Shown piece after piece: positions 6,052 through 11,033 of a stretch of DNA of 11,033 bases. Position numbers and translations under genes: made by a program. This stretch comes from Candidatus Limnocylindrales bacterium. Lineage in GTDB: Bacteria > Chloroflexota > Limnocylindria > Limnocylindrales > CSP1-4. Location: positions 1 through 11,033 of the forward strand of contig JAUSJS010000124.1 of the NCBI GenBank assembly GCA_030647575.1. Direction: 5' to 3'. The notes beneath the pieces were generated by a model that saw nothing but the letters and a program-made list of their open reading frames with translations, did no database searches and was not told where the DNA came from. Position 1 is the stretch's first letter. Every line of letters starts with the position of its first letter.

Positions 6052-6762
6052 ATGGCCGACCTCGCGGACCGCATCCGCATCCGCGTCCTGCCCGCCCTGC
6101 TGACGGCGCTCGGCGTCGCTGGCCTCGCGGGCGGGCTGATGTCACTGACCAGTCCCGTCACCGCGGACCCGCTGCCGAGCCCTTCTCCGACGATCGTGGC
6201 GTCCGCGGAACCGACCCGCACGCCGCTTATCACCTTCCCGCCCCTTCCGTCAGACGCGGCGCCCTCGACCAGCCCGCCGCCGCCGGCCGATCGCGTCGCG
6301 ACCCGGGTCCGAATCGCGGCGCTCAAGATCGATCTGCCCGTTGTCAAGCCGCCGGTGGGTGCCGACGCCTACCCCCTGTGCGATGTCGCGATGTACATCC
6401 AGGAGCTCGGTCAGCCGGGCCAGGGACGCGCGACCTACCTGTATGCCCATGCCCGGGCCGGCATGTTCCTGCCGATCCTGGATGCCTCCCTGGTGCAGAA
6501 CGGCAAGCAGATGCTGGGCATGGTCGTGGAGCTGTGGACCAGCGACGATCAGCGCTTCCTCTATGAGATCACCGAAGTCCGGCGCCACCAGCTCGACCTC
6601 GATGATGCGATCAACGCAAGCAGCGAGGAGCTCTGGCTCCAGACCTCCGAAGGACCGAAGGGGACGCCGGGCAAGACCCAGGTGATCGCCCTGCCGATCT
6701 CCCAGGAGGCGGCCGATCCGGCCGAGGCCCATCCGGAGCCGAAGCCGCTGGTCTGCGGCTGA
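6052..6762 (+). CDS. Secreted sortase-fold protein lacking the catalytic cysteine
   Basis: 236 residues. A hydrophobic N-terminal segment at about 13-32 is followed by a Pro/Ser/Thr linker (39-79), so the domain is outside the cytoplasm, like the divergent thioredoxin. The domain (about 83-216) has the sortase layout: RVRIAALKIDLPV at the start, then the histidine motif ATYLYAHARAGMF with H133, then an ELWTSDDQRFLYEITEV strand pair, and finally ELWLQTSEGPKGTPGKTQVIALPI. In active sortases the last segment contains TC for the nucleophile and, a few residues later, a catalytic arginine. Here the positions are T198-S199, and only lysine, threonine or glutamine (208-210) stands near the arginine position. 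Cysteines are C110 and C235, neither at the active-site position. It may be an inactive or serine-using homologue. No LPxTG substrate gene was seen. The start is ATG at 6052; a longer in-frame extension overlaps the divergent gene and is rejected. Confidence 0.72.
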   Translation: MADLADRIRIRVLPALLTALGVAGLAGGLMSLTSPVTADPLPSPSPTIVASAEPTRTPLITFPPLPSDAAPSTSPPPPADRVATRVRIAALKIDLPVVKPPVGADAYPLCDVAMYIQELGQPGQGRATYLYAHARAGMFLPILDASLVQNGKQMLGMVVELWTSDDQRFLYEITEVRRHQLDLDDAINASSEELWLQTSEGPKGTPGKTQVIALPISQEAADPAEAHPEPKPLVCG

Positions 6763-6824
6763 CCGCTCCCCATACTCAGGGCTAACCCATCTCGTCACCG
6801 ATGGCCTCGGGTCGCCCGTGCCTG

Positions 6825-6857
6825 TGGTGGTCGCGCGACTGGCAGGCGACACCACCA
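6825..6857 (+). terminator. Hairpin downstream of the sortase-like gene
   Basis: TGGTGGTCGC (6825-6834) pairs with GCGAC (6846-6850) and CACCA (6853-6857), giving ten base pairs with a 2-base bulge and an 11-base loop, 62 bases after the stop codon. There is no T-run. It is called a terminator by position only. Confidence 0.4.
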
Positions 6858-6976
6858 ACGCAGCAGCCTTGGCTGAGCCGCCTCGACGCCATCGCGCGCC
6901 TACAGGTCGCGGTGGCGCGCCGAGGACGTCTCGGCGATCGCGCTCGGGTCGTATTGTCGACTGGTGGTCGCGCGAC
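6825..6976 (+). repeat. 15-bp direct repeat pair in the convergent gap
   Basis: TGGTGGTCGCGCGAC occurs at 6825-6839 and again at 6962-6976, 137 bp apart. The last ten bases, GTCGCGCGAC, form a perfect palindrome in both copies. Each copy contributes one arm or flank of a hairpin. Confidence 0.55.
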
Positions 6977-7000
6977 GGCCGGCCGCCGGCTGGCGTCGCG
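6971..7000 (-). terminator. Hairpin downstream of the nuo operon
   Basis: CGCGACG (6971-6977) pairs with CGTCGCG (6994-7000), enclosing a second stem, GCCGG-ccg-CCGGC (6978-6990), with a 3-base bulge. This is very stable and lies 70 bases beyond the nuoN stop. There is no T-run, so termination is inferred from position. Confidence 0.42.
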
Positions 7001-7070
7001 GCCCACGGGTCGGCCTCAGGCGGCGCATCGTTGATCGGCCTCGCCAGCCTCTGCCCTCGAACGAACCGCC

Positions 7071-8549
7071 TCAGCCCGGGACGAGCGCCTGGGCCGCCCG
7101 GCCCGCGGCCTCGAGCAGCGCCGAAGGGAAGAAGCCAAGCAGGATCGTGAGGGCCGTGGCGGCGGCCAGGCCGCTCCACAGCAGCGCGCCGTGGCGCAGC
7201 GCGGGCGTCTCGGTGGCCGACTCGCGCATGAACATGTAGACCACCACGCGCAGGTAGTAGAAGGCCGCGGCCGCGGCATTGAGCACGACGATCACGGCCA
7301 GGATGGTCAGCGGTCCACCAGCCTGCACGGCCGCGATGATGATGTTGGCCTTGGCGAAGAAGCCGGCTGTCGGCGGGATGCCGGTCAGCGATAGCAGGAA
7401 CAGGGTCATCAGGATGCCGAGCATGGGCTCGCGCCGGCCGAGCCCCGCGAAGGTAGCCAGGCTGGAGGTGACCCCCGTGCGCTTCTGGAGGGCGGCGACG
7501 ACCGCGAACGCGCCGAGGTTCATGAAGGCATAGGCGGCGCCGTAGAAGAGTAGCGCCTCGATGCCGTCGATCCGGCCACTGGGGTCGCCCGCCCAGGCCG
7601 CCAGGCCAACCAGCATGTAGCCGGTGTGGGCGATGGAGCTGTAGGCGAGCATCCGCTTGACGTTGTCCTGGGTGAGCGCCACCAGGTTGCCCAGGGTCAT
7701 GGTCGCCGCCGCCAGTACGATCATCACCGGCAGCCACCAGTCCGAGAGTGGCCCAAGCGCCTCCACGAAGAGGCGCAGGATCAGCGCGAAGGCCCCGACC
7801 TTGGGCAGTACCGACAGATAGCCCGTGATCGGGGTCGGCGAGCCCTGGTAGGCGTCCGGCGTCCAGTAGTGGAACGGGACCGCCGCAACCTTGAACGCGA
7901 CCCCGGTCGTCATGAACGCCAGGCCCATGGCCAATCCCGGCGAGAGCGGCGCGGCACCGGCCACGACCGCGGCGAGCGCTCCGGCGACCTCGTCCACCCG
8001 GGTCGTGCCGGTCAGGCCCCACACGAAGGCCAGACCGAACAGGAAGATCGCCGAGCTGAACGACCCGAGCAGGAAGTACTTGATCGCGCCCTCGGTCGAG
8101 TTACCGTCCGTCTTGTGGAAGCCTGCCAGCAGGTAGCCCGGCAGGACCATCAGCTCGAGTCCCAGGAAGAGGACCAGCAGGTCCGTCGAGGCCGCGATCA
8201 GCATCGCGCCGGTCATCGCGAAGACCAGGATCGTCGCGAATTCGGCGACCGGCAGGTTGCGCGGCACCAGGTAGTCCGGCCCGAACACGATGGTCATCGC
8301 GATGATCGAGATGAACAGGATGTCCAGGAACGTCGTGAGCGCGTCGACCGTGTAGCTGCCATCGAAGGCGCTGGCGGGGTTCAGCCCCACGATCAGCGTC
8401 AGTGCCGCGGTGATGCCCAGGCCGATCAGCGCCGTCGCGACCGCGATGGCGGACCGCGCGGGTTGGATCAGATCGACGACCAGGATGGCGGCGGCCGTCA
8501 GGATGCCCGCGACGAGCGGACTGATCGTGACGAAGTCCTGCCAGCTCAA
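7071..8549 (-). CDS. nuoN: NADH-quinone oxidoreductase subunit N
   Basis: 492 residues, normal for NuoN, with about 14 membrane helices. This is one of the three antiporter-like proton-pumping subunits in the membrane arm of respiratory complex I. Key residues are visible: E132 in FLGLELMVLPGYLLAG; K220 in TGVAFKVAAVPFHYWTPDAYQGSPTPITGYLSVLPKVGAF, with K250 near its end; the NVKRMLAYSSIAHTGYMLVGLA segment; and a lysine in the FFAKANIII stretch near the C-terminus. The SPTP and TGYLSVLPK sequences separate NuoN from NuoM and NuoL. The start is TTG at 8549, sharing TTGA with the nuoM stop and preceded by GAGGGG six bases upstream. It is the last gene of the nuo operon visible here; no further gene follows on this strand before the convergent gap. 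Confidence 0.96.
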   Translation of the reverse strand: MSWQDFVTISPLVAGILTAAAILVVDLIQPARSAIAVATALIGLGITAALTLIVGLNPASAFDGSYTVDALTTFLDILFISIIAMTIVFGPDYLVPRNLPVAEFATILVFAMTGAMLIAASTDLLVLFLGLELMVLPGYLLAGFHKTDGNSTEGAIKYFLLGSFSSAIFLFGLAFVWGLTGTTRVDEVAGALAAVVAGAAPLSPGLAMGLAFMTTGVAFKVAAVPFHYWTPDAYQGSPTPITGYLSVLPKVGAFALILRLFVEALGPLSDWWLPVMIVLAAATMTLGNLVALTQDNVKRMLAYSSIAHTGYMLVGLAAWAGDPSGRIDGIEALLFYGAAYAFMNLGAFAVVAALQKRTGVTSSLATFAGLGRREPMLGILMTLFLLSLTGIPPTAGFFAKANIIIAAVQAGGPLTILAVIVVLNAAAAAFYYLRVVVYMFMRESATETPALRHGALLWSGLAAATALTILLGFFPSALLEAAGRAAQALVPG

Positions 8550-10204
8550 TGGGCGCCCCTCGGGTCCGGTTCCAGGCCGGTCGACGACTCGGCACTGGGC
8601 CGCATGATCGCCCAGCCGGTGCGTGCGACGACGCCGGCCACGGCAAGCGCGACGAGGCCGACGACCACGGGGCTCGGGATCTCGATCGGAGCCGCCGGCC
8701 GGACCGCATCGAGCGTTTCTCGGACCGTCCCGCCGAAGAGGTTGAGGAGCAAACCCGGCTGGATCCCGAAGATGACGACGAGACCGCCGAGCGGAGCGAG
8801 CGTCAGGATCTCGACCGGGCTGATGTCCGTGAGGCGACCCCCCAGTCCGGCCAGGAAGTCGGAGACCTCACCGAACACGATCCGTTGGTACATGTAGAGC
8901 AGATATGCGGCGGCCAGGATCATCACGACGGTGGCCACGGCCGCGGCGTACGGGTTGGCCGCGAAGGTCCCGACCAGGACCAGGAACTCGCCGACGAAGC
9001 CGGACAATCCGGGCAGCCCGCCAGAGGCGAAGACGAAGAATCCGAAGATCGCGGCGTAGACGGGGGTGCGCGCAGAGAGACCGCTCATCTTGGCGATCGT
9101 CCGATCATGCGTCCGCTCGTAGATGACGCCGACGAGGAGGAAGAGCGCGCCGGTGATGAGACCGTGGTTGATCATCTGCAGGACGGCGCCCTGGAGGCCC
9201 TGCTCGGTGAACACGAAGATGCCCAGGGTGACGAAGCCCATGTGGCTGACCGACGAATAGGCCACCAGCCGCTTGAGGTCGGGCTGGACGAGCGCCACGA
9301 TCGCGCCGTAGATGATCGCGATGAGCGAGAGCACGATGATCGCCGGCGCGAACGTCTGGGCCGCCGCCGGGAAGAGCGGCACGGCGAAGCGGATGAACCC
9401 GTAGGCGCCGAGCTTGAGCATCACCGCGGCCAGGATGACCGAGCCCGCCGTCGGGGCCTCCGTGTGGGCGTCCGGGAGCCAGGTGTGGAACGGGAACATC
9501 GGGACCTTGATCGCGAAGGCCAGGAAGAAAGCCAGGAATGCCCCGATCTGCAACCCGTTGCTGAAGCCGCCGGTGCCGGCGTAGACGCGCAGCGTCTCGA
9601 AGTCGAACGCGCCGACCCAGGATCCGTCGTGCCCGGCCTGGTAGGCATACGCCGTGGCGAGGATGGCGACCAGCATGAGCAGCGAGCCGACCAGGGTGTA
9701 GAGCACGAACTTGATCGTTGCGTAGATCCGGTTCGCGCCGCCCCAGATCCCGATGATCAGGTACATCGGGACGAGCACGATCTCCCAGAAGATGTAGAAG
9801 AGGAAGGTGTCGAGCGCCAGGAAGACGCCGATCATCCCGACCTCGAGGACCAGGAACGAGATCATGTATTCCTTGATCCGCGTCTGGATCGGCTTGAAGC
9901 TGGCCAGGATGGAGATCCACGACAGCGTCGTCGTCAGCACGACCAGCAGCACGGCCAGGCCATCCGCCCCGAGCTTGTACTGGATGCCGAAGAACGGAAT
10001 CCACTCGACGGTCTCCACGTACTGGAAGCCCGGTCGATCCGGCAGGTAGCCGATCAGCAGCAGCAGCGAGGCGACCCAGGTCAGGAGGGCGAAGAAGAGG
10101 GCGAGCGGCCGCGCGACCGACGCCGAGGCGAAGCCGACCAGGATCGCGCCGACCAGCGGCAGAAAGACGATCGCCGACAGCAGCGGGATGCTCGAGATGT
10201 CCAC
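8546..10204 (-). CDS. nuoM: NADH-quinone oxidoreductase subunit M
   Basis: 552 residues, somewhat longer than the roughly 510 of E. coli NuoM. It is the middle antiporter-like pump of complex I. The proton-path residues fall almost at E. coli numbering: E141 in FYIFWEIVLVPMYLIIGIWGG, K233 in AFAIKVPMFPFHTWLPDAHT, K264 in VILAAVMLKLGAYGF, H321 in LKRLVAYSSVSHMGF, and E407 in GLPGLSGFVGEFLVL. TEAPTAGSVILA confirms NuoM over NuoL and NuoN. The start is GTG at 10204, directly after the nuoL stop (TGAGTG), with a weak GGGA six bases upstream. Its stop overlaps the nuoN start by four bases. The extra length is at the C-terminus: a further hydrophobic helix at about 510-535 and a polar tail ending GLEPDPRGAH. 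Confidence 0.97.
   Translation of the reverse strand: MDISSIPLLSAIVFLPLVGAILVGFASASVARPLALFFALLTWVASLLLLIGYLPDRPGFQYVETVEWIPFFGIQYKLGADGLAVLLVVLTTTLSWISILASFKPIQTRIKEYMISFLVLEVGMIGVFLALDTFLFYIFWEIVLVPMYLIIGIWGGANRIYATIKFVLYTLVGSLLMLVAILATAYAYQAGHDGSWVGAFDFETLRVYAGTGGFSNGLQIGAFLAFFLAFAIKVPMFPFHTWLPDAHTEAPTAGSVILAAVMLKLGAYGFIRFAVPLFPAAAQTFAPAIIVLSLIAIIYGAIVALVQPDLKRLVAYSSVSHMGFVTLGIFVFTEQGLQGAVLQMINHGLITGALFLLVGVIYERTHDRTIAKMSGLSARTPVYAAIFGFFVFASGGLPGLSGFVGEFLVLVGTFAANPYAAAVATVVMILAAAYLLYMYQRIVFGEVSDFLAGLGGRLTDISPVEILTLAPLGGLVVIFGIQPGLLLNLFGGTVRETLDAVRPAAPIEIPSPVVVGLVALAVAGVVARTGWAIMRPSAESSTGLEPDPRGAH
8556..8561 (-). promoter_or_regulatory. Ribosome binding site of nuoN
   Basis: GAGGGG on the minus strand ends six bases before the TTG at 8549. 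This supports the unusual TTG start that overlaps the nuoM stop. Confidence 0.5.
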
Positions 10205-11033
10205 TCAGCGTCCCGCCAGCAGCAGGTAGGAGCCGGCCATCACAATCAGGCCGAGCGCGATCCCCAGGGCGTAGTTCTGGACCCGCCCCGTCTGGACCAG
10301 GCGCAGCCCGCGCCCGATCTGCAGGGTTGCGCGCCCGAGCGCGTTGACCGTGCCGTCGACGACCTCCCGATCGAACCACCATGAGGCGGCCGCGAGCCGC
10401 CCACCGATCACGATGAAGAGCAGGTGGTTGAGGTCGTCGAACCACCACTTGTTGAGCGACGCTCGATAGAGGAACGGGACTCGGGCGCTGAGCTCGCGCA
10501 CGCGCTCAGGGCGAGCCCCGATCCGGATCGCTCCGAGCTCCGCGCCGAACAGGCGCCAGGCGATGGCGATCCCGACGGCCGCGACCGTGACGCTGGCCAG
10601 GATCAGCGCGCCGTCGATGCCGGCAAGGCTGAAGGCGGCCTCCTCGTGGCCGAGCAGCTCCCGGCCCTCCGCGAAGACGGGCTCGAGCCAGCCGCCGATC
10701 AGGCTCGCGCCGAATGGCAGCCCGAGCGCCATGCCGAGCAGGACGGACGGGATCGCCAGCAGGATGAGCGGGACGGTCATCACCGGTGGCGATTCGTGGA
10801 CCTTGTCCCAGATGGCCTTCGGGCCGCGGAAGGCGCCCCAGAAGGTGAGGCCCATCAACCTGAAAATGTAGAACGCGGTCAGCCCCGCGACGAGGAAGCC
10901 GACCGCCCAGACCCACAAGAAGCCGAGCTTGAACGACTCGCCCAGGATCTCGTCCTTGGAGAAGAAACCGGCCAGCGGCGGGATGCCCGCGATCGCCAGG
11001 GATCCGACCAACATCGTCAGGTAGGTGATCGGG
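10205..11033 (-). CDS. nuoL: NADH-quinone oxidoreductase subunit L, C-terminal part (cut by window edge)
   Basis: The last 275 codons are present; the start lies beyond the right edge. The visible sequence opens with PITYLTMLVGSLAIAGIPPLAGFFSKDEIL, the conserved helix-12 region of NuoL, whose Lys-Asp pair takes part in proton transfer. Further helices follow, with PFLYRASLNKWWFDDLNHLLF in the region before the long lateral helix. The C-terminus has the typical DREVVDGTVNALGRATLQIGRGLRLVQTGRVQNYAL arrangement and a final membrane helix. The lateral helix braces the membrane arm of complex I. The internal ATG at 11014 is not the start, since the frame is open and conserved up to the edge. It is followed by nuoM with no spacing, the standard L-M-N gene order. 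Confidence 0.95.
   Translation of the reverse strand, partial: PITYLTMLVGSLAIAGIPPLAGFFSKDEILGESFKLGFLWVWAVGFLVAGLTAFYIFRLMGLTFWGAFRGPKAIWDKVHESPPVMTVPLILLAIPSVLLGMALGLPFGASLIGGWLEPVFAEGRELLGHEEAAFSLAGIDGALILASVTVAAVGIAIAWRLFGAELGAIRIGARPERVRELSARVPFLYRASLNKWWFDDLNHLLFIVIGGRLAAASWWFDREVVDGTVNALGRATLQIGRGLRLVQTGRVQNYALGIALGLIVMAGSYLLLAGR

Larger units (their letters stand above)
6763..7070. other. Convergent intergenic region between the sortase-like gene and nuoN
   Basis: 308 bases without a credible gene. The open frames here are Arg/Ala/Gly shadow sequence with no domain recognised. It contains two strong hairpins, each next to one converging gene end, and both include a copy of the 15-bp repeat listed separately. 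A bidirectional termination zone is the simplest reading. Confidence 0.5.

Noticed and set aside
5984..6145. N-terminal extension of the thioredoxin-like protein.
   Set aside because: The extra 54 residues are Arg/Gly/Pro-rich, precede the membrane anchor, overlap the divergent gene and would contain its own -10 box; the ATG at 5983 is a better start.
6250..8022. 590-residue minus-strand open frame spanning the gap, the sortase-like gene and part of nuoN.
   Set aside because: It reads nuoN out of frame and the sortase-like gene antisense. Its composition is that of frame shadow, and it crosses both terminator-like hairpins.
8549..10384. 611-residue plus-strand open frame opposite nuoM.
   Set aside because: It is a shadow of nuoM: highly charged, repetitive Asp/Glu/Arg content with no recognisable fold.

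Overview
This is a GC-rich, gene-dense bacterial chromosomal segment with nine protein genes: seven complete and two cut by the window edges. Start codons vary (ATG, GTG, TTG). Genes within an operon abut or overlap by 4 bases (GTGA, TTGA), and Shine-Dalgarno (SD) sequences appear mainly on internal genes. An inositol-lipid pathway, leaderless-looking promoters, Pro/Ser/Thr-rich secreted proteins and a type-I NADH dehydrogenase together suggest a high-GC Chloroflexota of the Limnocylindria/Ellin6529 type. An actinobacterium cannot be excluded. This placement is inference, with no marker gene to confirm it.

Layout. (1) 1-1317, minus strand: a promoter, then an ArsR-family regulator, a CDP-alcohol phosphatidyltransferase (probably phosphatidylinositol-phosphate synthase) and the start of myo-inositol-1-phosphate synthase. 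Read together they make inositol phosphate and join it to CDP-diacylglycerol, with the regulator as first gene. (2) 1318-1680: a non-coding region with a 15-bp tandem repeat directly behind the regulator's promoter and two small tandem hairpins. (3) 1681-4460, plus strand: a 14-helix DHA2-type MFS exporter overlapping a CorA-like channel whose GMN signature reads GMS, then a terminator-like hairpin. (4) 4380-5983, minus strand: a membrane-anchored TlpA/ResA-like thioredoxin, translationally coupled by a TTGA overlap to a trehalose-6-phosphate phosphatase that converges on corA. (5) 6052-6762, plus strand: a secreted sortase-fold protein, divergent from the thioredoxin, with serine where the sortase catalytic cysteine is expected. 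(6) 6763-7070: a convergent intergenic region with two strong hairpins carrying copies of one 15-bp repeat. (7) 7071-11033, minus strand: the end of the nuo (complex I) operon, nuoL (partial), nuoM and nuoN, packed without gaps.

I see no CRISPR array, transposase, toxin-antitoxin or defence system, no rRNA or tRNA gene, and no clearly new multi-gene system. The points most worth a second look are the GMS CorA, the Cys-to-Ser sortase homologue, the ArsR-led inositol-lipid operon with its repeat-flanked promoter, and the -10 boxes placed 6-9 bases before the start codon of every transcription-unit-leading gene visible here.
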